Assembly: GCF_023509015.1 (NCBI RefSeq)
Contig: NZ_CP094975.1
Location: forward strand, 5,883,501-5,947,500
Length of the DNA: 64,000 nt
Source: Pseudomonas abieticivorans
Lineage (GTDB): Bacteria > Pseudomonadota > Gammaproteobacteria > Pseudomonadales > Pseudomonadaceae
Direction of reading: 5' to 3'
Under the pieces are notes generated by a model. The model was not told where the DNA came from. It was given only the letters and a program-made list of their open reading frames with translations, and made no database searches. Both the position numbers and the translations under genes were made by a program. Below, piece by piece: positions 50,985 to 59,541 of this stretch. Positions within the stretch are counted from its first letter, which is position 1. Every line of letters starts with the position of its first letter.

Positions 50985-53900
50985 TTACCAAGTATCGACG
51001 AAACCGGCAGATTTGCGAGCCGGGGTACCTGCCGCGTTCAACCCGCGCAGCAACCAGCTGCGGGTGTCCTGGGGGTCGATCACCGCATCGATTTCCAGGT
51101 AGCTGGCCATGTTGATCGCCTTGCCGTTGCGGTAAGCCTTGGCCACCATTTTTTCGAACAACTGCTGGCGCGCGGCAGGGTCTTCAATGGCTGCCAACTC
51201 CTTGGCGTAGCCCAGCCGCACCGCGCCCTCCAGGCCCATGGCACCAAACTCGGCGCTGGGCCAGGCGATGGTAAACAGCGGCGAATGGAAGCTGCCTGCC
51301 GCCATGGCCTGCGCGCCCAGGCCGTAGCCCTTGCGCAGCACCACGGTGAAAAACGGCACGCTCAGGCTGGCCGCGGTGACAAACATGCGCGACACATGGC
51401 GCACGGTGGCCTGCTGTTCGGCCTGGGGGCCGACCATAAAGCCCGGGGTGTCGCACAACGACAGCAACGGCAGGCCGAAGGCTTCGCACAACTGCATGAA
51501 GCGTGCGGCCTTGTCTCCGGCTGCCGCATCAATGGCGCCCCCTAGGTGCTGGGGGTTGTTGGCGATAAGACCGATCGGTCTACCTTCGATGCGGATCAAC
51601 GCCGTGATCAAGCCCGGGGCAAAGGCACCGCGCAATTCCAGCACCGAGCCTTCATCGGCCAAGGTATCGATCAGTTGGCGGATGTCATACACGCGCAGGC
51701 GGTTCTGCGGGATCACGTGGCGCAAGGCCCGTTGATCGGCGCATGTCCAGTCCTTGAGCGGGCCCTGGAAATAACCCAGGTACTGCTTGGCCACGGCCAC
51801 CGCTTGGGCTTCATCGTCCACCAGCACATCAATCACGCCGTTGGGCGACTGCACCGAGGTGGGGCCCACCTCTTCGGCGCTGAAACGGCCCAGGCCACCA
51901 CCTTCGATCATGGCCGGCCCGGCCATGCCGATACTGGCGTTACGCGTGGCGATGATTACGTGGCAACACCCCAGTAACGCCGCATTGCCGGCAAAGCACC
52001 GGCCCGAGGCAATGCCCACCAACGGCACCTGGCGAGCCAGGCGCGCCATGGCAATAAAGGTGTGGCAGTCCAGGCCCGCCACGCCGACGAAATCGCTGTC
52101 GCCGGGGCGCCCGCCACCGCCCTCGGCGAACAGCACCACGGGCAGCTTCCACTGTTCGGCCAGGCCCAGCAGGCGATCGGTTTTCTTGTGGTTGATCATG
52201 CCCTGGGTGCCAGCGAACACCGTGTAGTCATAGGCGATGGCCATGCAGCGCGCGGTTTGGCTGCCGAACTGCGCGCCGTTGACCGTGCCGATGCCACCCA
52301 CCAGGCCGTCGGCCGGGCTCAGCTCGATCAGTTCCTCTTCACTGCGCCGACGTCGTTGCGCCGCCAGCGCCAGGTTGCCGTATTCGATGAAACTGTCGGC
52401 ATCCAGCAGGTCATCAAGGTTTTCCCGGGTGGTGCGCTGGCCGGTCTTGCGCCGCTTGGCCACCGCCTGGGGCCTGCGTTGGTCTGTGGTCACGGCGTGA
52501 CGCTCGAGCACTTCGGCAAGGTCGGCACGGATATGTGCCAGGTCCAAAGCCTCCTCACTGGCAAACGCCGTGCCCTGAACCTCGGCAGGCTCCAGGAACA
52601 ACAGCGCCGCACCTTCGTACAGGCTGTCGCCGGCCGCCACGGCCAGGGAGTGAACCACACCGCTGGCCTGGGCCTTGACCACGAACTGCATCTTCATCGC
52701 TTCCAGCACCGCCACGGCTTGGCCCACGGCCACTGGCGCCCCAGGCGCAACTTCCCATTGCACCAACACGCCCTGGCTGGGTGCCACCAGCGTCAGGCAA
52801 CCGTGGGGCGCCTGGGCTTCTGGCGCCAGCGTCGCGGGGCCGCTGCTGCTGGCGGGCAGCAACTGCGGGTGCGCTGCCGGCGGGGGCGCCAACAGTTCGA
52901 CGATGTGCCGCTCGATAAAACGCGTGTCCAGCTCACGGTTTGGCAGTTCCGGGCGCTGCAGCAGGTTCTGCAAAAAGCCGATGTTGCTGCGCACGCCTTC
53001 CAGGCGAAACTCGCACAGCGCCCGGTAAGCGCGGCGCAGCAAGGTGGGGTAGTCGTCGGCCTGCACAATCAGCTTGGCCAGCAGCGAGTCATACGCAGGC
53101 ACCGTGGCATAGCCACTGTAGCCATAGCCGTCGACCCGGATACCCAGCCCACTGGGCGGTTCGTACACGCTGATCACGCCACTGCTGGCGCGGGCACTGC
53201 CGTCGGGCTGCATCTGCTCCAGGTTGATACGCATTTGCAGCGCCAGGCCGCGGGCCGCAGGCGGCGTGGCCAAGCCCAGGTCACCCAGCCGGGCACCACC
53301 GGCCAGGCGCAGTTGCACCTGCACCAGGTCGACGCCGGTGATGGCTTCGGTGACGGTGTGCTCGACCTGGATGCGCGGGTTGGCTTCCATGAACACGAAG
53401 TCGCCTTCATCGTCGACCAGGAACTCGAAGGTGCCGATGCCGCGATAGCCCACCTGTTGCGCCAATTGCAGGGCTGCCTCGCGAATGCGCGGTGCCAGGC
53501 GCGGGTGCAGGCCGGGCGCCGGGGCGATCTCGATGAGCTTTTGGTGCTGGCGCTGCAAGGTGCAGTCACGCTCCCACAGGTGGCTGACGGTTTGGCCGTC
53601 GCCGAGCACTTGCACCTCGATGTGCCGGGCCTTCTGGATCAACCGCTCCACGTAGAGGGCGTTTTTGCCGAACGCGGCCAGCGCTTCGGCCTGGCAGCGC
53701 TCGAACGCTGCGGCCAGCTCTGCCACCTCATACACCGCGCGCATGCCACGACCACCGCCGCCGGCCAGGGCCTTGAGCATGATCGGCCCTTGGCGCAACA
53801 ACGTCTGCGCTTGCTCCAGGGTGGTGGCCTGGCCGCTGCCAACGGCCACCGGTATGCCTAGCTCGATGGCCAGTTTACGCGCCCGGGCCTTGTCACCAAA

Positions 53901-54242
53901 GGTGCGAAGCACCTCGGCATCGGGGCCGACAAAGGTCAGCCCCGCCGCCGTACAGGCTTGGGCAAATTCGGCGTTTTCGCTGAGAAAGCCGTAACCGGGG
54001 TGCACGGCATCGCAGCCGTTGGCCAAGGCGATTTCAACCAATTGCGCCGGGTCCAGGTAGGCCGCAGCGCCCCGGCCCTTGAGTGCCACGGCGTGGTCGG
54101 CCTTGCGCAGGTGCAGGCAGTCGCCATCGTCTTCGGCATACACGGCCACGCTGGTGATGCCCATTTCGGCTGCCGTGCGGGCGATGCGGATGGCGATTTC
54201 GCCGCGGTTGGCGATCAGCAAGGTCTGTACAGGTCGGTTCAC
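50985..54242 (-). CDS. Single-chain acyl-CoA carboxylase (BC-BCCP-CT fusion)
   Basis: 1085 residues from a GTG start at 54242 which overlaps the stop of the upstream ligase by GTGA. Biotin carboxylase about 1-445 (LLIANRGEIAIRIART at residue 7, LKALAGGGGRGMRAV, EANPRIQVEHTVTE); BCCP with the biotin Lys in VLEAMKMQF near 515; acyl-CoA carboxyltransferase about 590-1085 (DLLDADSFIEYG, GRCFAGNAALLGCC, IALPLLSLCDTPGF-type segment). All parts in one chain is the arrangement of the single-chain long-chain acyl-CoA carboxylases (Rhodopseudomonas, Mycobacterium). Substrate not determined by sequence. GGAAG precedes the start. Confidence 0.92.
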   Translation of the reverse strand: MNRPVQTLLIANRGEIAIRIARTAAEMGITSVAVYAEDDGDCLHLRKADHAVALKGRGAAAYLDPAQLVEIALANGCDAVHPGYGFLSENAEFAQACTAAGLTFVGPDAEVLRTFGDKARARKLAIELGIPVAVGSGQATTLEQAQTLLRQGPIMLKALAGGGGRGMRAVYEVAELAAAFERCQAEALAAFGKNALYVERLIQKARHIEVQVLGDGQTVSHLWERDCTLQRQHQKLIEIAPAPGLHPRLAPRIREAALQLAQQVGYRGIGTFEFLVDDEGDFVFMEANPRIQVEHTVTEAITGVDLVQVQLRLAGGARLGDLGLATPPAARGLALQMRINLEQMQPDGSARASSGVISVYEPPSGLGIRVDGYGYSGYATVPAYDSLLAKLIVQADDYPTLLRRAYRALCEFRLEGVRSNIGFLQNLLQRPELPNRELDTRFIERHIVELLAPPPAAHPQLLPASSSGPATLAPEAQAPHGCLTLVAPSQGVLVQWEVAPGAPVAVGQAVAVLEAMKMQFVVKAQASGVVHSLAVAAGDSLYEGAALLFLEPAEVQGTAFASEEALDLAHIRADLAEVLERHAVTTDQRRPQAVAKRRKTGQRTTRENLDDLLDADSFIEYGNLALAAQRRRRSEEELIELSPADGLVGGIGTVNGAQFGSQTARCMAIAYDYTVFAGTQGMINHKKTDRLLGLAEQWKLPVVLFAEGGGGRPGDSDFVGVAGLDCHTFIAMARLARQVPLVGIASGRCFAGNAALLGCCHVIIATRNASIGMAGPAMIEGGGLGRFSAEEVGPTSVQSPNGVIDVLVDDEAQAVAVAKQYLGYFQGPLKDWTCADQRALRHVIPQNRLRVYDIRQLIDTLADEGSVLELRGAFAPGLITALIRIEGRPIGLIANNPQHLGGAIDAAAGDKAARFMQLCEAFGLPLLSLCDTPGFMVGPQAEQQATVRHVSRMFVTAASLSVPFFTVVLRKGYGLGAQAMAAGSFHSPLFTIAWPSAEFGAMGLEGAVRLGYAKELAAIEDPAARQQLFEKMVAKAYRNGKAINMASYLEIDAVIDPQDTRSWLLRGLNAAGTPARKSAGFVDTW

Positions 54243-55930
54243 AGCAGGGCTTCCAGTTCTTGTTTTTTGACTTTGCCGGTGGGGGTCATCGGCAAGCTGT
54301 CCATCAGGCGCAATTGCGGCACTTTGTAAGCCGCCATGGCCTCGCTGCACCAGGCATGCAACTGGGCAGGCGTGGTATCGCTGCCGGGTTTGAGCACGAT
54401 GAAGGCCACGGGTACCTGGCCTTTCTGCGCATCGGCCCGGGCCAGCACCGCGCTGGCCTGGATAGCCGGGTGCTGGCCCAACAGCGCTTCCAGTTCGCTG
54501 GGGAACACGCTCATGCCATTGACCTTGAGCATCTCCTTGCGCCGGCCCAGGTAGCGGATAAAGCCCTGGGCGGTGATTTCACCGAGGTCGCCAGTGTGCA
54601 ACCAGCCGCCACGCAGGGCATCGGCGCTCTCGGTCGGGCGTTGCCAGTAGCCCTTGAGCAGGGAAGGGGAACGCAGGCACAGCTCCCCGGTACTGCCCAG
54701 GGGCAACAGTTCGCCGCTGTCGAAATCGCACACCTTGAACTCGGTGCCCGGCACGGGCAGGCCGACGAAGGTCGGTTGCGCGCGCAAATCGAAGTCGTCG
54801 GTTTGCAGGCCGTAGGTGAAGGTGTCGCAGGTGTGGGTTTCAGTCATGCCGAAGCTGAATTCAAACAGCGTGCAACCGGTCAATTGCTGCCAGCGCTGGC
54901 GATAGCCACAGGTGAGTTTCTTGATGAAGGAGATCGCGCCGATGCGCTGCAGGGAGCTGAAATCGAAGGTGTGCACCTGCGGGTAGTCCAGTACCTCGGC
55001 GATGCTGTCCACCAACATGCCGCTGTGCGTCACCTGATAATGCTGCACCGCGCTGATGAAGGTGAGGGCGTCCCAGCGGGCCAGCAGCACCAGGCTGCAC
55101 CCGCTGAATACCGGGAACAGCAGACCGGAGTTTTCCCCGGCGATCCAGAACTCGGGTAAAAAATTCAAGGCCACGCTCGATTGATCGCAGCCTAACGCCG
55201 TGGGCACGAAGCTGGCGCAGGTGTAGAGCATGTCGCGATGGGTGTGGATGCAGCCCTTGGGCAGGCCGGTGGTGCCGCCGGTGTAGTTCAACGCGGCGAT
55301 GTCATCCAGGTGCGGGGCTGCCGTGGGTGCGGGGCTGCGACAGGCCGCCAGTGCCGGGTAGAAATCCAGCGCATCGTCGGCCGGTTGGCGGGGCATGCGC
55401 AGCAGGTCGGGCACTGGAAGGGTCGGCTGGGCGGGGCACAGTTCGCTCAGGCTGGTGGAGATCAGGGTGTGCAGCGCCGTCTGGGCCTGCACCTGACGCA
55501 CCAAGGGCAGCAGTTGATCGAAGCAGAGGATCACCTCTGCAGCGCAATCTTTAAGCTGATAGGCCAGTTCCAGGCCCTTGGCCATGGGGCTGACCGGCGC
55601 ATGCACGGCATTGAGCTTCAAAATGGCGTAGAAGATGATGTGCAGTTGTGGGCAGTTGGGCAGCATCACTGCCACCCGCTGGCCGGGGCCCACGCCCAGT
55701 TCCTGAAGCAGCGCGGCGCAGCGGTCGCTCAGCCGATCCAGCTCGGCGAAGGTAGTGATGTGGCCGTAGAAATGCAGCGCCACCCGCTGTGGCGCAACCT
55801 GTGCCCAATGGCGCAGGTACTCGCTGAGCGGGCGCTCACCCAGGGGGTAACAGGGGTCGCGAGGAACGCCGGGCGGCCAGGCGTGTTGTTGGAGGGTACG
55901 CAATGCCTGCAGGTAGGCGTGCTCGTCCAT
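54239..55930 (-). CDS. AMP-dependent acyl-CoA ligase
   Basis: 563 residues of the ANL superfamily. P-loop LNYTGGTTGLPKGCIHTH near residue 212, A5-type YGLQTDDFD and GSTGELCLRSPSLLKGYWQ near 415-440, C-terminal LGRRKEMLKVNG near 470 and the catalytic Lys in TPTGKVKKQELEALL at the end. It activates a carboxylic acid to its CoA thioester, which is the natural substrate provider for the overlapping acyl-CoA carboxylase gene (GTGA, four bases). The acid is unknown; length and motifs suit a medium/long fatty acid or aromatic acid. Confidence 0.93.
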   Translation of the reverse strand: MDEHAYLQALRTLQQHAWPPGVPRDPCYPLGERPLSEYLRHWAQVAPQRVALHFYGHITTFAELDRLSDRCAALLQELGVGPGQRVAVMLPNCPQLHIIFYAILKLNAVHAPVSPMAKGLELAYQLKDCAAEVILCFDQLLPLVRQVQAQTALHTLISTSLSELCPAQPTLPVPDLLRMPRQPADDALDFYPALAACRSPAPTAAPHLDDIAALNYTGGTTGLPKGCIHTHRDMLYTCASFVPTALGCDQSSVALNFLPEFWIAGENSGLLFPVFSGCSLVLLARWDALTFISAVQHYQVTHSGMLVDSIAEVLDYPQVHTFDFSSLQRIGAISFIKKLTCGYRQRWQQLTGCTLFEFSFGMTETHTCDTFTYGLQTDDFDLRAQPTFVGLPVPGTEFKVCDFDSGELLPLGSTGELCLRSPSLLKGYWQRPTESADALRGGWLHTGDLGEITAQGFIRYLGRRKEMLKVNGMSVFPSELEALLGQHPAIQASAVLARADAQKGQVPVAFIVLKPGSDTTPAQLHAWCSEAMAAYKVPQLRLMDSLPMTPTGKVKKQELEALL

Positions 55931-56081
55931 GTCGGCCTCGTTATTGTTTTTGAAGAAGCGGATGGCCTGAGCTTAGGGCCTTGTGTCGCGTGAACGCAGC
56001 GCCATTAGCTGCATGAATGTGCGCCGATTGATCGCGCATTGTGCTAAAACGCCGGTTGCATTCGATCAGGACGACCGCCAC

Positions 56082-56741
56082 GTGAAAAAGACTCACCTCA
56101 TCGCGCTGTTACTGGTGCTGGCCCTGGCAGGCGCCTGGTTCAACCAGCAAGGTGGCCGCAGCCACGCGCCGTCGGTGGCCAGCGGCGGCGGGTTCGATTA
56201 CTACCTGTTGACCCTGTCGTGGTCACCGACCTTCTGCCTCAGCCACCCGGACAACGAGCAGTGCAGCGGCAAGGGTTACGGCTTCGTGCTGCATGGGCTG
56301 TGGCCGCAATACGCCAAAGGCGGCTGGCCTCAGGATTGCGGGCAGGCCCAGCCGTTGTCCCGCGAGCAACGCAGCCTGGGCCGCACGCTGTTCCCCACGG
56401 CCGGGTTGCTTGAGCATGAATGGAAAAAACACGGCACCTGCACGGGGCTGGGTGCCGACGGTTACCTGCGCACCGCCGACAAGGCCTTGGGCCTGGTCAA
56501 GGTTCCGGCGGCGTTGCAACCGTCCACCACCGCGCATTATTTTGACGCCGATGACATCGCCCAGCTGTTTCGCCAGAGCAACCCGGGGCTGCCCGAAGAC
56601 GGCATCGTGGTGACCTGCAACGGGCCGGAACTTGCCGAAGTGCGCGTGTGCCTGGCCAAGGACCTGGCGTTTGCCGCCTGCGGCAAGGGCGTCAAGGGCC
56701 AGTGCCGGGCGGGCAAGGTGCGGGTGCCGGGGATTCGTTGA
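56082..56741 (+). CDS. Ribonuclease T2 family, secreted
   Basis: 219 residues from GTG 56082 (MKKTHLIALLLVLALAGAWF after initiation at GTG): N-terminal hydrophobic segment serves as signal or anchor. The two catalytic blocks are complete: FVLHGLWPQY near residue 73 and EHEWKKHGTC near 112. Cys are paired as in the family (FCLSHPDNEQCSG, GQCRAG). Acts on RNA in the periplasm or outside. Start supported by a weak CAGGA 11 bases upstream; the ATG at 56014 is an unlikely alternative. Confidence 0.9.
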   Translation: MKKTHLIALLLVLALAGAWFNQQGGRSHAPSVASGGGFDYYLLTLSWSPTFCLSHPDNEQCSGKGYGFVLHGLWPQYAKGGWPQDCGQAQPLSREQRSLGRTLFPTAGLLEHEWKKHGTCTGLGADGYLRTADKALGLVKVPAALQPSTTAHYFDADDIAQLFRQSNPGLPEDGIVVTCNGPELAEVRVCLAKDLAFAACGKGVKGQCRAGKVRVPGIR

Positions 56742-56744
56742 GGG

Positions 56745-57224
56745 TCACAGGCCCAGATCAGACAGCCCGGGATGATCGTCCGGGCGGCGGCCCAGCGGCC
56801 AGTGGTATTTGCGCTCGGTAGCCTTGATCGGCAGGTCGTTGATGCAGGCGTGGCGCTCGGTCATCAGGCCGTTTTCGTCGAACTGCCAGTTTTCGTTGCC
56901 ATAGGAGCGGAACCAGTTGCCCGAATCGTCGTGCCATTCGTAGGCGTAGCGCACGGCAATGCGGTTGTCGGTGAAGGCCCATAGCTCCTTGATCAGCCGG
57001 TAGTCCAACTCCTTGGCCCATTTGCGTGCCAGGAAGTCGCGGGCTTGTTCGCGATTGCTGACGAACTCGGCGCGGTTGCGCCAGCGGGTGTCCAGCGAGT
57101 AGGCCAAGGCCACCCGCTCGGGGTCGCGGCTGTTCCAGCCGTCTTCGGCCAGGCGGATTTTCTCGATGGCTGATTCACGGGTGAAGGGCGGCAGGGGCGC
57201 ACGGATCTCGGCGTTTGCGGGCAT
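56745..57224 (-). CDS. DUF1348 (NTF2/SnoaL-like) protein
   Basis: 159 residues. Conserved DUF1348 residues: [25 protein letters not shown], then [36 protein letters not shown], and [26 protein letters not shown]2-like alpha/beta barrel, role unknown. Start follows GGAG. Lies 21 bases downstream of the TetR gene on the same strand, so it is probably under that repressor. Confidence 0.85.
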   Translation of the reverse strand: MPANAEIRAPLPPFTRESAIEKIRLAEDGWNSRDPERVALAYSLDTRWRNRAEFVSNREQARDFLARKWAKELDYRLIKELWAFTDNRIAVRYAYEWHDDSGNWFRSYGNENWQFDENGLMTERHACINDLPIKATERKYHWPLGRRPDDHPGLSDLGL

Positions 57225-57245
57225 AGGGGTATCTCCAGGTGAGGT

Positions 57246-57803
57246 TCAGAGTAAGCGTTGTGCCACAAGGCGCGCCTGGTCAGCCGCGCCCAAGTCGCCC
57301 ATCACGCGGGCAACGGTGATGGCGCCGTCAATCAGGATCAACAACTGGCGCGCCAGGGCCTGCGGGTCGGTGGCGTCATGGGCACGGCACAGGGCCTGCA
57401 CGAAGTCCTGCAGCTTTTGTTTGTGCTCGCGGGCCACCTGGCGAATCGGGTCGTTTGGGTCGCCTATTTCACCGGCGGTATTGATAAAGGCGCAGCCGCG
57501 AAAGCCCTCGCTTGCAAACCAGCCGCCCAACACGTCGAACAGCGCAAGCAGGCGCTCGGCCGGGTTAGGGGCCTGGTTGACCTGGGTTTCGAACCACAGC
57601 ATCCAGCGCCCATCGCGGCGGCGCAGGGCGGCGGCGGTAAGTGCCTCTTTACTGGCGAAATAGCGGTAGAGGGTTTTGCGCGACACACCGCTGGTTTTCA
57701 CCAACAGGTCCATGCCGGTGGCGTGGATGCCGTGTTGATAGATCAACGCCTCGGCGGTGTCGAGGAGGGTTTCGCGGGGGTCTGTGGTGGGCTGTCTAGT
57801 CAT
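57246..57803 (-). CDS. TetR-family repressor
   Basis: 185 residues. N-terminal helix-turn-helix about 10-55 (LLDTAEALIYQHGIHATGMDLLVKTSGVSRKTLYRYFASKEAL described here only in part). The C-terminal ligand domain starts about residue 70. A perfect 14-base palindrome, AGAACGATCGTTCT, lies 13 bases upstream of the ATG, the usual place for self-repression. Downstream DUF1348 gene is likely in the same operon. Confidence 0.92.
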   Translation of the reverse strand: MTRQPTTDPRETLLDTAEALIYQHGIHATGMDLLVKTSGVSRKTLYRYFASKEALTAAALRRRDGRWMLWFETQVNQAPNPAERLLALFDVLGGWFASEGFRGCAFINTAGEIGDPNDPIRQVAREHKQKLQDFVQALCRAHDATDPQALARQLLILIDGAITVARVMGDLGAADQARLVAQRLL

Positions 57804-57815
57804 GCATCACAAGGT

Positions 57816-57829
57816 AGAACGATCGTTCT
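57816..57829. promoter_or_regulatory. TetR operator palindrome
   Basis: AGAACGATCGTTCT, a perfect 14-base inverted repeat centred between 57822 and 57823, just upstream of the TetR start codon (57803). Sequence and location match the pattern of TetR-type autoregulatory operators. Confidence 0.75.
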
Positions 57830-57914
57830 CCTGGTGCAAGTGGAATTTACTGTTCAATTGCGCTGAGGCGGTAGGCGCGGGCTGCGGTGGCTCGGGTGGT
57901 AACCGCGTTGCTGC

Positions 57915-57994
57915 TTCGCGGATAAATCCGCTCCTACACGCCATTGCGCAATCCGCCGCTACACAACCCGGTAGGAGCGGATTTATCCGCGAAA
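57915..57994. repeat. GTAGGAGCGGATTTATCCGCG palindromic element (copy 3)
   Basis: Arms TTCGCGGATAAATCCGCTCC (57915-57940 region) and CGGTAGGAGCGGATTTATCC (57969-57994 region) are inverted relative to each other; same unit as the elements at 32563 and 38570. Lies between TetR and DJ-1/PfpI genes. Confidence 0.85.
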
Positions 57995-58008
57995 GCGTCG
58001 CCGTGACC

Positions 58009-58683
58009 TTAAAGCTGCTTGAGCAACGCCTCTGCCGCCGCCTCTGAGGAGGCCGGGTTCTGCCCGGTGATCAAGTGCCCGTCCACCTGCACGTACACGG
58101 CCCAATCCGCGGCCTTGGAATACAGGCCACCGTTGGCCTTGAGCGCATCTTCCACCAGGAAAGGCACGACATCGGTCAATTGCACCGCAGCCTCTTCACT
58201 GTTGGTAAAGCCGGTGACTTTCTTGCCTTTGACCAGGAGTTGGCCATCGGCTGTCTTCACGTTTTTCAACACGCCCGGCGCATGGCACACCGCAGCCACC
58301 GGTTTGCCGGCAGCGTAAAACGCCTCTATCAGGGCAATGGAATGGGCGTCATTGGCCAGGTCCCACAGCGGCCCATGGCCGCCGGGGTAGAACACTGCAT
58401 CAAAATCGTCGGCCTTAAGCCCCGCCAACGGCACGGTATGGGCCAAGGCCTGTTGCGCGGCCGCGTCCTTGGCAAAGCGCTCGGTGGCGGCGGTTTGCGC
58501 ATCCGGTTCGTCGCTCTTGGGGTCCAGCGGCGGCTGGCCACCCTTGGGCGAAGCCAGGGTCAACTGGGCACCGGCATCCTTGAAGGTAAAGTAGGGCGCG
58601 GCGAACTCTTCCAGCCAGAACCCGGTTTTCTTGCCGGTATCCCCGAGTTGGTCGTGGGAGGTGAGGATCATCAGAATCTTCAT
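58009..58683 (-). CDS. DJ-1/PfpI family protein (HSP31/glyoxalase III-like)
   Basis: 224 residues. The nucleophile-elbow Cys lies in AVCHAPGVLKN near residue 130, with a preceding Glu in FYPGGHGPLWDL segment and TSHDQLGDTGKKTGFWLEEFAAPY at the N-terminus, the pattern of the HchA-like proteins acting on methylglyoxal or protein glycation. Whether it is a glyoxalase, chaperone or other is unresolved. Confidence 0.9.
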   Translation of the reverse strand: MKILMILTSHDQLGDTGKKTGFWLEEFAAPYFTFKDAGAQLTLASPKGGQPPLDPKSDEPDAQTAATERFAKDAAAQQALAHTVPLAGLKADDFDAVFYPGGHGPLWDLANDAHSIALIEAFYAAGKPVAAVCHAPGVLKNVKTADGQLLVKGKKVTGFTNSEEAAVQLTDVVPFLVEDALKANGGLYSKAADWAVYVQVDGHLITGQNPASSEAAAEALLKQL

Positions 58684-58949
58684 GGCAGGTGGCTCCTGAA
58701 AGGGGATGAATGAGCAGCGTACGAGGGATAGGACAGGCCGCCAGTCGCTTAATTCGATCTCTCGTTACTCAGCCAATCGTTAGCCTACGACTTTCATTAT
58801 TGTGCCGCTTCAAGTGTTTTTTTAAGGATTTAAAAATTAGAGAAAAGTTGTTTTGTAGGAAGATTCTTTCGCATCAGCCGGAAAGAGCTGGCATCAATAG
58901 TGGTGCCGGCGAGTGTATTATTCACGAAATATCTAGCATTGAGTATACG

Positions 58950-59126
58950 ATGAGAAGATTATATTTTTTATGTGTGGGCGTTTTTTTGCTGGGAGGTTGT
59001 GGCGTTTTTAGTGTGGAATATAGCCCCAGGGAAGGAGGCTCAGATGGATATGGAATATCGCCATCTGAGCCAAAAAGCTATCGCTGCTATATGGATCCTC
59101 CCAATCTTCCAGGATGTACAAATTAA
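58950..59126 (+). CDS. Small lipoprotein in an AT-rich island
   Basis: 58 residues. MRRLYFLCVGVFLLGGCG is a standard lipoprotein signal with lipobox LLGGC (Cys near residue 17); the short mature part ends with RCYMDPPNLPGC (Cys pair). Codon use is AT-richer than neighbours. A longer reading frame starting further upstream is present but would begin far from a ribosome site. No function known; nothing similar in the neighbourhood. Confidence 0.6.
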   Translation: MRRLYFLCVGVFLLGGCGVFSVEYSPREGGSDGYGISPSEPKSYRCYMDPPNLPGCTN

Positions 59127-59250
59127 ACTAGTTACATTGAATCGTAGCGTGGCTGGTTAATGCCAAGGTGTTGATCTTAAAATCTTATGCCCCGAGGGAG
59201 TGTATAGAATTTGTCCCATACAGCCTCGTAGCGGCCCTTAGGTGCCACCC

Positions 59251-59523
59251 TTAGGCGTCGAACTTCTGGTACAAATCCAGACCTTGCCCAAACCAATTGC
59301 TCGTGAACCACTCCAAATCCACCATTTGATTAGAATTGAACATACGCCCCAGTAAGTCCAGTAGTTTTAGACTGTCAGAGAGCGGCTCCAGCACTATTGT
59401 AGATGACAAAATTACCATCTTAAAGAACTTGAAGACGTCGAACTTGTCACGGAGGTCTTCAAGCGGCTAGCGAACCCACAACCAGCAGTTCGCGCCTTCA
59501 TTCAGGGAGACGATCTTCAGTTT
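59251..59523 (-). pseudogene. Decayed gene fragment of unknown protein
   Basis: Minus strand, one frame: an 18-codon stretch (59523-59470, LKIVSLNEGANCWLWVR at its end) then a TAG at 59467-59469 and a second open stretch of 71 residues to TAA at 59251-59253 (PLEDLRDKFDVFKFFKM..., ...MFNSNQMVDLEWFTSNWFGQ..., LDLYQKFDA). The composition looks protein-like but no start codon fits and a stop interrupts it, so it is a remnant. Family not recognised. Confidence 0.45.
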
Positions 59524-59541
59524 CTAGATTAAGCTGTGGGC

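Noticed and set aside
52062..53861. 599-codon plus-strand open frame
   Set aside because: Antisense shadow of the single-chain acyl-CoA carboxylase, whose domains are clear on the minus strand.
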